Shown here piece after piece: positions 8,742 through 18,876 of a stretch of 42,114 nt of DNA (the first letter of the stretch is position 1; the number at the start of each line of letters is the position of its first letter). The notes under the pieces were generated by a model. The model had not been told where the DNA came from and made no database searches. It saw only the letters and a list, made by a program, of their open reading frames with translations. The DNA is taken from NCBI GenBank assembly GCA_012729815.1, contig JAAYCJ010000089.1, forward strand, positions 1-42,114. The letters run 5' to 3'. The position numbers and the translations under genes are program-made. The stretch comes from Phycisphaerae bacterium (GTDB lineage: Bacteria > Planctomycetota > Phycisphaerae > JAAYCJ01).

Positions 8742-10112
8742 CTATGCCCGCTCGTCCAGAACCGAGCGGCCGTGCCGCCACGCCAGCAGAGTCATCCCGA
8801 AAACCACCGCGAACATCAGCCACGAGATCGCCGACGCCATCCCCAACCGAAACTCCTGAAACCCGGTCAGATAGATGTAATACCCCAGCGTCACCGTCGT
8901 GCCCGCCGGTCCGCCCCCCGTCATCACCCGCGCCTGCTCGAAACCGCCCTGAAACCCAGCCGCCAGCGAAATCACCAGCACCAGAAACGTCGTCGGGGCC
9001 AAGGCCGGCCACGTCACGTGCCGGAAAGTCGGCCACCGCCCCGCCCCGTCGACCGCGGCGGCGTCGTACAACTCCTCGGGCACCTGGCCCAGACCGGCCA
9101 GGTACAACAGCATGTTCGTCCCCCCCACCGCCATCCATATCCCCATGAACACCAACGCATCCCGCGCGCCCAACCCGAAAAACCGCTGGTCCAACGCGAT
9201 CCGCTCGGGACTCAACCCCCACAAATTCTCCACGCTCAAAAGCCATCCCGGCAACTCCACCCGCCCCGCAGCCGGCAGCAACCACAACGCCGCCGCCAAC
9301 AGGCCTGCGGCCATGACCGCGGCAAGCGTGAGCAGGATGGACCTCAAAAGCACCCATACTGACATTCCTTCGCTTTCGCTGATCGCCCGCCGCCAGATCC
9401 GGACTATCGCCCAGAGCATGGCGACCGCAATCAGCCCTTCCATAGACAAAGACACCACCGCCGGCAATGAACGTGCAGTCCGGACAGAAATTCCGATAAA
9501 ATTCCTCAGGATTCCGTTAATCAAGCCGAAATCCGGGTTGTAGAGGTTCTTCCACAGGATGAACATCGCCACCCCAGCCGTCACGTGCGGAAGATAAAAC
9601 ATCGTCCGGAAGAACACAGCCCCCGCCCACGCCCCAAGGCCCGCCACCAAAGCCACCACCGCCACCCAGAACGCTGTGTCCGCCAAGCCCATCCAAGCCA
9701 GAAGCCAGGCCACGACCGCCCCCACCGCCAGACACACCAGACCCATCCAAAATCGGCCGGCGCGACCCCAGCCGATCCGGATCGGCCGATGGATCAGCAG
9801 CGCCAACGCCAGCGACCCGGCGATGCTCACCGGCAATCCCATCATCAGATAAAGCGTATTCAGGAAGTATTTCCAGAACTGCAGGGACTCTTCGCCCCAG
9901 AGCAACGATCGGAAATTGTCCAACCCCACGAAGGCGAACGGCTCGCGATAGGTCAGATCCCAGTTCGTAAACGCCATGACCAGCGAAAAGAGCACCGGGA
10001 TCAGCACGAAGGCGAGAAAGCCGAACAGGCTTGGAGCCAAAAACGCAACCGCGGCGGCTGTGTCCTCCCGCAACATCCTGCGGCGACCGGATTTGGCTGT
10101 GGCCATCTTCAT
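8742..10112 (-). CDS. Sugar ABC transporter permease, MalF/UgpA type, with extra membrane segments
   Basis: An inner-membrane permease subunit of a carbohydrate importer, 456 residues against about 300 for the family. Canonical parts are FLAPSLFGFLAF, FVGLDNFRSLL, FFRTMFYLPHVTAGVAMF with NPDFGLINGIL, and the EAA loop (EELYDAAAVDGAGRW) that docks on the ATPase. Two insertions explain the length. One lies between the second and third canonical helices (about residues 120-165). The other, of roughly 100 residues, follows LINGIL. Each appears to add two hydrophobic helices. The start ATG overlaps the stop of the binding-protein gene (ATGA), so translation is coupled. An upstream in-frame ATG at 10142 lies inside that gene and is less likely. 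No ATPase or MalG-type partner is in the window. Confidence 0.88.
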   Translation of the reverse strand: MKMATAKSGRRRMLREDTAAAVAFLAPSLFGFLAFVLIPVLFSLVMAFTNWDLTYREPFAFVGLDNFRSLLWGEESLQFWKYFLNTLYLMMGLPVSIAGSLALALLIHRPIRIGWGRAGRFWMGLVCLAVGAVVAWLLAWMGLADTAFWVAVVALVAGLGAWAGAVFFRTMFYLPHVTAGVAMFILWKNLYNPDFGLINGILRNFIGISVRTARSLPAVVSLSMEGLIAVAMLWAIVRIWRRAISESEGMSVWVLLRSILLTLAAVMAAGLLAAALWLLPAAGRVELPGWLLSVENLWGLSPERIALDQRFFGLGARDALVFMGIWMAVGGTNMLLYLAGLGQVPEELYDAAAVDGAGRWPTFRHVTWPALAPTTFLVLVISLAAGFQGGFEQARVMTGGGPAGTTVTLGYYIYLTGFQEFRLGMASAISWLMFAVVFGMTLLAWRHGRSVLDERA

Positions 10113-11503
10113 CGACCCTCGTCCCGGCGATAGGGCCGCCACTGGGGATCTTCGGGATCAAACTCGCGCCCGGTGATCTGCTGATAGCGCCGCCGATACA
10201 CCTCGTAATCCCGCAGATTCGCGTAGATCATACGATTTACCTGGGCCGCAGCCGCGACGAACGCCTCCTCGGGCGTCTTGACGCCGCTGTGCATCAGGTC
10301 GATCTGCTCATGCACCGGTTCGAGGGCCGAAAGCGGATTGACCAGCGGGGAGACTTCCGGTACCTGTCCGCGGGCAACCGCTTCGGCGAAGACGGCGTTG
10401 AAACCCTCTTCCGGACGCTGCGGGTCGACCAGGAACTCGGGCCGCTCGGCGAACTCGGGGCGCGGAGGCAGCGAATCGCCCGACTCCAAAACAGCCAGAC
10501 TGTACGGCTCGGAGGCCAGGAATCGCAGCAACTTAACGGCTTCGTCGCGATGGCGGCTGTACCGGTTAATCGCGCAGGTTCGAGCCCAGATGACGCTGAC
10601 TTTCCGCCGGCGATGCGGGAGGTGAACCACGCCGATCTTGCCGCGCAGCTCCGGATAGTCTCGAAACGCCGCCATCGCCCATCGCCCAGCCCGCACCATG
10701 GCCAGCCGCTCGGTGCCGAAGAGGCTCAGGAAGTTGGCCCGTTCGCCCCCGGCCCCGCTGATCATCGCCTCGTCATCCGGGGTTGGCAGAATGTGGTGCG
10801 TGTGACTCAAATCGTAGTAAAAACGGATCGCCTCCAGGGCCTCCGGCGAGTCGAGGCTGCACAGCGTACCATCGCGGCTGTACATTGTTCCACCGGCTTG
10901 GAGTACGAGCTCGTACCAGTGGATGCCCATCACGCCGAGGCACTCGTAGCCGCGGCCGTCGGACGACCGGCGGGTCAGGCGGCGGCCGGTGTCCACAAAC
11001 TCTTCCCACGTCCACTCTTTCGGCGGATACGGCACGCCGTAGCGGTCGAAAATGGCCTTGTTATAAAAGATAACGTCGGCGTTGACCGCTGCGGGAAAGC
11101 TGTACTGCCGGCCGTTGATCCGCATCGCATCGACCACACTCACCCAGGTCGCCTCCGGCCCAAACCCTTCTTCCGCGGCGATATCCGTTAAGTCCAGGGC
11201 AATGTCCGCTTCGACAAACCCGTACAGCACGTACCGTCCGGCCACATCAAACACGTCGGGGCCGACGCCGGCCAGTGACTGGACGATGATTTTCTCCATG
11301 TAGAGGTTGCCCGGATCGGTGGTCAGTGAGACCCCGGGATGCAAACGGTTAAAGATCGCCACCTGATCGCAGCGGGCGGGACTCCCGTCGGTCACCCAGA
11401 CCAGGCGGGTCCGGCCATCGAGGCGATCAGCGGGCTTGAGCCGCCAGGCCACAAATGAGCCGGCCAGCAGGATGACCAGTATGAGCAGGAAAATTCTTCG
11501 CAT
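10109..11503 (-). CDS. Extracellular sugar-binding protein of an ABC transporter (family 1)
   Basis: A 464-residue periplasmic or membrane-tethered solute-binding protein that would deliver a carbohydrate to the adjacent permease. The N-terminus MRRIFLLILVILLAGSFVAW is a basic start with a hydrophobic signal or anchor segment and no lipobox Cys. The body has SPARCDQVAIFNRLHPGVSL, GPDVFDVAG, FPAAVNADVIFYNKAIFDRYG and PPKEWTWEEF, all typical of MalE/UgpB-like proteins. The ATG at 11503 is chosen over an in-frame TTG at 11524; neither has a clear ribosome site, and a perfect palindrome lies directly before the ATG. The substrate is unknown. Confidence 0.88.
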   Translation of the reverse strand: MRRIFLLILVILLAGSFVAWRLKPADRLDGRTRLVWVTDGSPARCDQVAIFNRLHPGVSLTTDPGNLYMEKIIVQSLAGVGPDVFDVAGRYVLYGFVEADIALDLTDIAAEEGFGPEATWVSVVDAMRINGRQYSFPAAVNADVIFYNKAIFDRYGVPYPPKEWTWEEFVDTGRRLTRRSSDGRGYECLGVMGIHWYELVLQAGGTMYSRDGTLCSLDSPEALEAIRFYYDLSHTHHILPTPDDEAMISGAGGERANFLSLFGTERLAMVRAGRWAMAAFRDYPELRGKIGVVHLPHRRRKVSVIWARTCAINRYSRHRDEAVKLLRFLASEPYSLAVLESGDSLPPRPEFAERPEFLVDPQRPEEGFNAVFAEAVARGQVPEVSPLVNPLSALEPVHEQIDLMHSGVKTPEEAFVAAAAQVNRMIYANLRDYEVYRRRYQQITGREFDPEDPQWRPYRRDEGR

Positions 11504-11507
11504 ACGG

Positions 11508-11522
11508 GTGCAACTGTTGCAC
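11508..11522. promoter_or_regulatory. Perfect 15-bp palindrome, probable operator of the sugar-uptake pair
   Basis: GTGCAACTGTTGCAC is a perfect inverted repeat (7+1+7). It lies between a leftward promoter and the ATG at 11503, so a bound protein would block initiation or elongation. Size and symmetry resemble LacI-family operators in sugar-uptake genes. No regulator gene is present nearby. Confidence 0.5.
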
Positions 11523-11551
11523 AATTTCTGTACGTTTTGCCGCCGACTGGT

Positions 11552-11580
11552 ATCGTATCGGCGGCGGCGTGCGTTTTCAA
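11552..11580 (-). promoter_or_regulatory. Promoter for the sugar-binding protein/permease pair
   Basis: On the minus strand TTGAAA (11575-11580), a 17-nt spacer and TACGAT (11552-11557) precede the palindrome and the start at 11503. This gives a leader of about 40-45 nt. Confidence 0.5.
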
Positions 11581-11610
11581 ATTTTCAAATGCCGTGGCCG
11601 CGCGGCGCTG

Positions 11611-11638
11611 TTGACGCCGTTTGGGGGTGGACTATAAT
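11611..11638 (+). promoter_or_regulatory. Near-consensus promoter for the polyprenyl-phosphate sugar transferase gene
   Basis: TTGACG (11611-11616), a 16-nt spacer and a perfect TATAAT (11633-11638) lie about 58 nt before the ATG at 11696. This is one of the strongest sigma70-like matches in the window. Confidence 0.7.
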
Positions 11639-11695
11639 CGGGCTGATGGCGTCCAAGCCGTTCCTGAGGCCGAGCGATAACGAAACTGGTGACGG

Positions 11696-13141
11696 ATGTT
11701 TCTTAAGTTTCTTCAATATTTTGCGCTCATTTTGATCGACCTGACGGCCTTTTACCTGGCACTGCTGCTGGCGATTCTGGTTCGGGCGGAGTTTCTGGTC
11801 CGGATCGTCATGGGGCAACCCGAGGCGAACACGTGGATCTACTGGCACCACCTGGACTTCTGGTGGCTTGCCGTGGCCTTCATCGCGGCCATTCAGTACG
11901 AAGGGCTTTACGCCAAGCGGGTTCCGTATTGGGAAGAGGCGAGGCTGCTGCTGAAGGCGGCGCTGCTGGCGTTTTTGATTATTCTGGCGGTGATCAGCCT
12001 GGGCAAGATGAGTTCGACGGTATCGCGGCTGCTGCTGACCATCACGTGGTTGTTTTCGATGGTCACGTTCCCGGCGATTCGGTTTTACGGCAAGAAGCTG
12101 CTGCATCGGATCGGGCTGTGGAACGAGCGGGTGCTGATTCTGGGGGCTGGGGACGCGGGGCTCGAGACGCTTCGGGGGCTTGAGCGTGAGAACAACCTGG
12201 GCTATCAGGTGGTGGGATTTCTCGATGACGATCCGGAGAAGGCGGGCCAGTTGATCCGGACCGACTACGGCGACTACAAGGTTTTCGGGCCGATCCGGCA
12301 TTTCCGCAAGTTCGTCTCGATGGTGAACGTCTCGACGATCATCGTGGCGATTCCGACCGCGGCGTCGTCCCGGATCGCCCAGATCGCCAGCGAGGTGCAG
12401 CGGAGCGTGCGGAACGTGCTGATCGTGCCGGACCTCAAGGGGGTGGCGCTGCTGAACACGGAGTTGCGGTCGCTGTTCATGGAGCAGCTCTTTTTGCTGA
12501 ACATCCGCAACAATCTCAAGTCGCTTTCCGCCCGCGTGGTCAAGCGAACGTTCGACCTGATCGTCTCCGGGATCGCGCTGGCGGTGCTTTCGCCGATTTA
12601 TCTGGCGACGACCATCGCGGTGCGGATGACGTCTGCGGGCGGGGCATTCTTCATGCAGTACCGTCCCGGCAAGAACGGGAAGGTCATCCGGATTTATAAA
12701 TTTCGGACGATGTACACCGACGGCGACCGGCGGCTGGCTGAGCACCTGGAAAAGGACCCGGCGGCGGCGGCGGAGTGGAAGGAGTTCCGAAAGCTCAAGC
12801 GCCACGATCCGCGACTGACGCCGATCGGCGGGTTTCTGCGCAAATGGTCGCTGGACGAGCTGCCGCAGATTTACAGCGTGTTCAAGGGCGAGATGAGCAT
12901 GGTCGGCCCGCGGCCGTACATGGTCAGCGAGATCAAGGACTTCGAGGACGTCTCGGAGATCATCTTCATGGCCAAGCCGGGCATCTGCGGGCTCTGGCAG
13001 TCGAGCGGGCGGAACAACCTGTCGTTCGATCAGCGGGTCAAGCTCGAGTCGTGGTACGTGCTGAACTGGTCCCTGTGGCTGGACATCATCCTGATGGCCA
13101 AGACGTGCGTGGCGGTCTGCCGAGCGGAAGGGGCGTACTGA
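11696..13141 (+). CDS. Undecaprenyl-phosphate sugar phosphotransferase (WbaP/CpsE type)
   Basis: This 481-residue inner-membrane enzyme should transfer a sugar phosphate from a nucleotide sugar to undecaprenyl phosphate, the first step of exopolysaccharide repeat assembly. Four N-terminal hydrophobic segments (about residues 5-125) are followed by a nucleotide-binding-like domain starting VLILGAGDAGLETL, then a membrane re-entrant helix. The C-terminal catalytic domain begins near KRTFDLIVSGIAL and holds YKFRTMYTDGD, DELPQIYSVFKGEMSMVGPRPY and KPGICGLWQ. Length and order match the three-part PHPT family. It is divergent from the transporter pair and convergent with the LamG gene. Substrate (glucose, galactose or other) is not determined. 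Confidence 0.95.
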   Translation: MFLKFLQYFALILIDLTAFYLALLLAILVRAEFLVRIVMGQPEANTWIYWHHLDFWWLAVAFIAAIQYEGLYAKRVPYWEEARLLLKAALLAFLIILAVISLGKMSSTVSRLLLTITWLFSMVTFPAIRFYGKKLLHRIGLWNERVLILGAGDAGLETLRGLERENNLGYQVVGFLDDDPEKAGQLIRTDYGDYKVFGPIRHFRKFVSMVNVSTIIVAIPTAASSRIAQIASEVQRSVRNVLIVPDLKGVALLNTELRSLFMEQLFLLNIRNNLKSLSARVVKRTFDLIVSGIALAVLSPIYLATTIAVRMTSAGGAFFMQYRPGKNGKVIRIYKFRTMYTDGDRRLAEHLEKDPAAAAEWKEFRKLKRHDPRLTPIGGFLRKWSLDELPQIYSVFKGEMSMVGPRPYMVSEIKDFEDVSEIIFMAKPGICGLWQSSGRNNLSFDQRVKLESWYVLNWSLWLDIILMAKTCVAVCRAEGAY

Positions 13142-13162
13142 GGCTGATCCGCCGCGGCGTCG

Positions 13163-15301
13163 TCAGTTCCCGTACCGGCGGACGTTGGAGATCCGGATTT
13201 CGCCGATCTGGCCGAAGAAATTGCCCCAGCCCAGCCAGTTGAAGTGGCCGCCGTAGCGGGCGTATCCGTTCAGTCGCGAGGCGACGCTGAACTGGGCGTC
13301 GTGTTGCCGGGTGTTGACCGGGCGGCGGCCCTGCGGGTCGGCCAGCCGCCAGATCAGCATGCCGTCCAGGAATAACTGGTGCTCGTTTTCGGCGAAGGCG
13401 TATTGCCAGGCGACGTGGTGCCACTGCGTGTCGCGGATGCCCAGGTACCGCCGGTCTTTGATGTGCCCGCCGGGAATCCGCTCCAGGACGGTCCCTTCCG
13501 GGCGTTTCCACGGGTGGAGGTCCATCCAGGTCTGATCGCCGCTGGCGTCGACGAAGTGGGCGCCCGGGGCCATCGCCCCATCGCTCGAACCGTCGTAGGC
13601 CAGGTACAGTTCCCAGACGCCTCGCCGGGTGTTGTCAAAGGTGCCGCAGATGTGCCCGAAGTCGAACGGCTGGCCGTAGCGGTTGATCGGCCCGCCGCGG
13701 CGGACCCACGCTTCGACCGTCCACTGGCGGCCGCAGGTCCGCAGGTCCAGCTTTTCGCTGTGCTGAGGACCGACAAAACCCCACTCGCCACCGCCCTCGC
13801 AGACGGGGTAGCGGCCCCATCCGGGCCGCGGGTAGCGGATGTCGCCGAACATGTTGGTCCAGGTCAGGGTCAGTGACTCATCACCCATCACGTCGCGGAA
13901 GAACTTGCCGCTGGGGCCCTGCCAGTCGTACAGGACGACGGTGTGCTCATCCGGCTCGATACGGCGAAGCGCAGCCGAAACCGTCCGCAGCGTCAGGGTT
14001 TTGCTTACCGTCTGTCCGCGGGCGTCCAGGGCCAGAACCTCCAGGTCGACCAGGCTCTCCGCCGCAGGGCTTCCGCTGATCATGCCGGTTCGCGGGTCGA
14101 ACGAAAAGCCGCTGGGAAGCGGTTCGCCCTTCAAGCTCCACCGCACCGGCTCGACCAGGAAACGGGACTCGAACTGATGCCGGTAGTCCAAGCCCACAAA
14201 GGCCAGCGGCAGGCCGGCGTCACGGATTTCACCACGGCGGACGTGCAGAGAGAATTCGTGCTCGTCGGCATGGCCGGCGGCATCAACGGCCCGGATACGC
14301 ACCGGCGTCGGATCGGCCAGTTCGGACGGAACGCCTCGGACGGTTCCATCGCCGGTATCGAGCGCGACCCCTTTGGGCAGGCTGCCGTGCGCGATTTGCC
14401 AGGCGACCGGCTGGGTCGGGCCATCCGCCAGCAAGCGAACTGAGTAATCGCCATTGAGGACGGCTTCGGGCAGGCGGCGTCGCACGATGGTCAGCCGGTC
14501 GGCGACCGGATAGCGCATGACGCTCGATATTCGCAGCTCGTCGATCTCGCCCTGGAAGTTGCCGTAGCCCAGGTAGAACGGCGGGTCCTGCGAGTGCAGG
14601 AAGCCGCCCACGAGGAACGGGATGCAGGTTCCTCGCAGCTCATTGACGACCTCGCGCCCTCCCGGCCGCTGGAGCTTCCAGATCAGCCGTCCGTCAAGAA
14701 AAAGGAAGTGCTGCTGATCGGCGTAGCGGAACTGCCAAGCCACGTGATGCCACTGCTGGTCGGCGATGGCGTCGAGCGTCTCGCCTCGATAGCCGTCGGC
14801 GGCGCGGCTGACCCGGGCGGCGGTCTGGACCGAGCCGCCGGGACGATAGAACGGCCCGATGAATCGCCCCCACGGCCGAAGCCCCTCGCCGTGTTCGGCG
14901 GTCAGCAGGGCGAAGGTCCAGCCGCCGCGAACTCCCTCCGGCAGGCTCAGGCCTTCCTCGTCCGTGGCGCAAATGCTCGCGTAGGTGTTCCCTTCGTCCT
15001 GGCCCGGCGTCCCGGTGTACCGCACCCAGGCCTCGATCGTCCACTGGTCCGGGCAGAGTCGCAAATGCAGCTTGTCGTTGCCCACCGGGCCGACCAAGAC
15101 GTTAGCGTCATCGGTCCGGCGGGCAAAGCGCGCGGTGGCGCCAAAGCCCGGGCGCTGACCCCAGAGGGCGTGCCTGGCCCGCAACGTCAGGGCCGGGTCG
15201 CCGCAGGCGTCGTGTGCTTCGTTGCCCGCGCCTTCGTCGAAATGATAGAGCGCGACGGTGTGCTCATCCGGCGTGAAAGGGCTTTGCCGGTCGTTGTTCA
15301 T
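13163..15301 (-). CDS. Large protein with two LamG-type domains around two Ig-like modules
   Basis: A 712-residue protein built as LamG, Ig-like, Ig-like, LamG. The two LamG units are clear duplicates. Each opens with PDEHTV and has WTIEAWVR or WTVEAWVR. Each also has QWHHVAWQ followed by FLDGRLIWKL or FLDGMLIWRL, and ends with ELRISSVMRY or EIRISNVRRY. The central part resembles putative Ig domains (SLPKGVALDTGDGTVRGVPS and PLPSGFSFDPRTGMISGSP). Such proteins usually bind glycans or act at the cell surface, yet no signal peptide is seen from the ATG at 15301, nor from in-frame starts back to 15475. The start is uncertain: the ribosome site is weak. Function is unknown. Confidence 0.8.
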   Translation of the reverse strand: MNNDRQSPFTPDEHTVALYHFDEGAGNEAHDACGDPALTLRARHALWGQRPGFGATARFARRTDDANVLVGPVGNDKLHLRLCPDQWTIEAWVRYTGTPGQDEGNTYASICATDEEGLSLPEGVRGGWTFALLTAEHGEGLRPWGRFIGPFYRPGGSVQTAARVSRAADGYRGETLDAIADQQWHHVAWQFRYADQQHFLFLDGRLIWKLQRPGGREVVNELRGTCIPFLVGGFLHSQDPPFYLGYGNFQGEIDELRISSVMRYPVADRLTIVRRRLPEAVLNGDYSVRLLADGPTQPVAWQIAHGSLPKGVALDTGDGTVRGVPSELADPTPVRIRAVDAAGHADEHEFSLHVRRGEIRDAGLPLAFVGLDYRHQFESRFLVEPVRWSLKGEPLPSGFSFDPRTGMISGSPAAESLVDLEVLALDARGQTVSKTLTLRTVSAALRRIEPDEHTVVLYDWQGPSGKFFRDVMGDESLTLTWTNMFGDIRYPRPGWGRYPVCEGGGEWGFVGPQHSEKLDLRTCGRQWTVEAWVRRGGPINRYGQPFDFGHICGTFDNTRRGVWELYLAYDGSSDGAMAPGAHFVDASGDQTWMDLHPWKRPEGTVLERIPGGHIKDRRYLGIRDTQWHHVAWQYAFAENEHQLFLDGMLIWRLADPQGRRPVNTRQHDAQFSVASRLNGYARYGGHFNWLGWGNFFGQIGEIRISNVRRYGN
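13175..15280 (-). repeat. Ancient internal duplication within the LamG gene
   Basis: The first and last thirds of the LamG protein repeat the same ordered blocks (PDEHTV, W-T-EAWVR, QWHHVAWQ, FLDG-LIW, E-RIS). The DNA has diverged, so the repeat is best seen in protein. It brackets two shorter Ig-like repeats. Confidence 0.75.
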
Positions 15302-15702
15302 GTCAGGACTCGCTCGGAGCTCGGAATATTTGGCCGATACTTCTGTATGCAAGATGCCAAGCCGGCGCCAAGCCTTCTTGACGTGACGCTTCGGCCATCG
15401 GCGGACCACTCCTTGCTTCAGAGGGGCGGTCAGCCCCATGGCGCAACGTCTACCTTTTGAGCGTATCAGGAGCACTATTGTCCAGTCAAATGTCCTGCCA
15501 TTTTCAGCCGTCCCCAGGTGATTGCCCTATCCGTGGAGTGGCGCAGCCCTGTGTTATTGTCGAATTGCCGCACACAGCAGGGGTCAGATCGCCAATCGTT
15601 TGTTAAAATTAAACACTCAAATGCCGATATTCAGGTTATGGCCCGAGGGCACAACTTGGGTCATTCAGCGGTCGGGCAAAGGTAACGTGGGGAGGCGGCG
15701 GA
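15302..15702. other. 401-nt divergent gap
   Basis: The frame of the LamG gene stays open back to 15475, so its true start may lie further upstream. On the minus strand TTGACT, an 18-nt spacer and TACGCT (around 15462-15491) could be its promoter. The stretch 15600-15620 is AT-rich and may hold the promoter of the HDOD gene, but no good pair of boxes was found. No other gene was seen. Confidence 0.4.
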
Positions 15703-16623
15703 ATGTCTCGCATGAAGGGAGCAGCGGCAGTTCATCCCGAAGAGTCCCTTTCCAGCGACGGGCAGGGCGCCGACGAACGGTCGGCGGCAGCGCTTTCGAT
15801 CGCGGAGAAGATCCGGGACGTCTCGACGCTTCCGTACGTGGCGATCCGGGTCAACGAGATCGCCAACGATCCGAGTTCGGGCGCGGCGGATCTGAAGGCG
15901 GTGCTGGAGGCCGATCCGGCCATCAGCGCCCGGGTGCTCCGGACGGTCAACTCGGCTGCGTACTGCCCGCGGGTGAGAATCACCAATCTGCTGCAGGCGA
16001 TCAGCTACCTGGGCTTCAATGAAATCCGCAACCTGGCGATGACCGCGTCGGTGCGGCAGTTGTTTTCCGCCCGAGGGGACGTGGGGCAGTACACGCAGGC
16101 GGGTCTCTGGAATCACATGGTTTCCGTGGGCGTCTGCGCCCGGATGATCGCCATGCGCAAGGAGCTGCCGAATTTCGAGGACGCGTACCTGGCGGGCCTG
16201 CTGCACGACTTCGGGATCATTCTGGAAGACGAGCATCTGCCTTCGCAATTCAGGAGAATGATGGACGGCCTGGACGTCGAGAAGACGCTGGCGGAGAATG
16301 AGCTTCGTTTTCTGGAGTTCGACCATCCGACCCTTGGCACGCTGGTCGGCGAGCAGTGGAAGTTCTCGCCGTGCGTGCAGGCGGCGATCGGCCATCACCA
16401 CCAGTCGCGCGCGTACCAGGGCGAGGACGCGACGATTCTTCACTGCGTGGAGCTGGCCAACTACATCTGCTCGCTGAAGCACATCACGTCGGTGGGAGTC
16501 AATCTGGTTCGGCCCGCGGTTTTCGCCATCCGGGCGTTGGGGTTCGGGAAGGAGGACCTGGTGGTGCTGGGCCAAGACCTGGATCGGGAGATTCGACGGC
16601 GAAGCGACTTATTCACACTGTAA
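15703..16623 (+). CDS. HDOD-domain signalling protein
   Basis: A 306-residue cytoplasmic protein whose main part is an HDOD domain, a catalytically silent relative of HD phosphohydrolases found in bacterial signalling. Marks are [62 protein letters not shown], the [14 protein letters not shown] block and [10 protein letters not shown]. The first 30 residues look disordered. GGAGG lies 8 nt before the ATG. It is followed after 13 nt by a hybrid histidine kinase, so the two are probably co-expressed and act in one pathway. Confidence 0.92.
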   Translation: MSRMKGAAAVHPEESLSSDGQGADERSAAALSIAEKIRDVSTLPYVAIRVNEIANDPSSGAADLKAVLEADPAISARVLRTVNSAAYCPRVRITNLLQAISYLGFNEIRNLAMTASVRQLFSARGDVGQYTQAGLWNHMVSVGVCARMIAMRKELPNFEDAYLAGLLHDFGIILEDEHLPSQFRRMMDGLDVEKTLAENELRFLEFDHPTLGTLVGEQWKFSPCVQAAIGHHHQSRAYQGEDATILHCVELANYICSLKHITSVGVNLVRPAVFAIRALGFGKEDLVVLGQDLDREIRRRSDLFTL

Positions 16624-16636
16624 GGCAATCAGACAG

Positions 16637-18451
<1,815 letters not shown>

Positions 18452-18508
18452 AGTCGCCAGGGGAAATGCCGCCGATCCGAGCGGCAATCGCATCGGTGGA
18501 ACCAGGCC

Positions 18509-18679
18509 TTAATCGCGGTCGTGTTTGTGGCCGGCGTGCTCGTGCTCGCAGGCTTCATGGTCGCCGGAGCCTTTGCAGCCGCACGCGCAGCCGATCTCGC
18601 CCTTGGCCGAACGGTACATCAGGATTCCCGCCACCGCCGAAATGCCGACCACCATGCCTACCAGCACCAATCCAGCCAT
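18509..18679 (-). CDS. 56-residue membrane protein with Cys/His-rich tail
   Basis: A small gene with one N-terminal hydrophobic helix (MAGLVLVGMVVGISAVAGIL) and a short tail beginning MYRSAKGEIG. The tail then runs through CACGC and a KGSGD linker into CEHEHAGHKHDRD. Cys and His spacing suggests metal binding at the membrane face. It resembles in plan the FeoB-associated Cys-rich membrane proteins, but no feoB is in the window. Support for a real gene: AAAGGAC 5 nt before the ATG and a good promoter just upstream (18716-18744). It is divergent from the alpha/beta hydrolase and convergent with the kinase gene. Confidence 0.72.
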   Translation of the reverse strand: MAGLVLVGMVVGISAVAGILMYRSAKGEIGCACGCKGSGDHEACEHEHAGHKHDRD

Positions 18680-18715
18680 CGAACGTCCTTTCTGCCCGGT
18701 TTGCCACTTATGACT

Positions 18716-18744
18716 ATTCTACGCACGTCAGACATCCGTGCCAA
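18716..18744 (-). promoter_or_regulatory. Promoter for the Cys/His-rich small membrane protein
   Basis: On the minus strand TTGGCA (18739-18744), a 17-nt spacer and TAGAAT (18716-18721) lie 37 nt before the ATG at 18679. This is a near-consensus match and supports the small gene. Confidence 0.6.
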
Positions 18745-18876
18745 GCCCTTGTGAATGTACATGCGTTTCAAGAACATCGGTCGAGTTTTGGGTGAGATTT
18801 TGATTAGCGGCGACTACAATAATCCGGCGGCCTCGAATGGCCACCATAACTCCTTGCCTTATTGAGGTTTACGGTA

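Noticed and set aside
13163-15301. LamG protein as an exosortase substrate
   Set aside because: The C-terminus ends soon after EIRISNVRRY with no PEP-type motif, hydrophobic helix or basic cluster.
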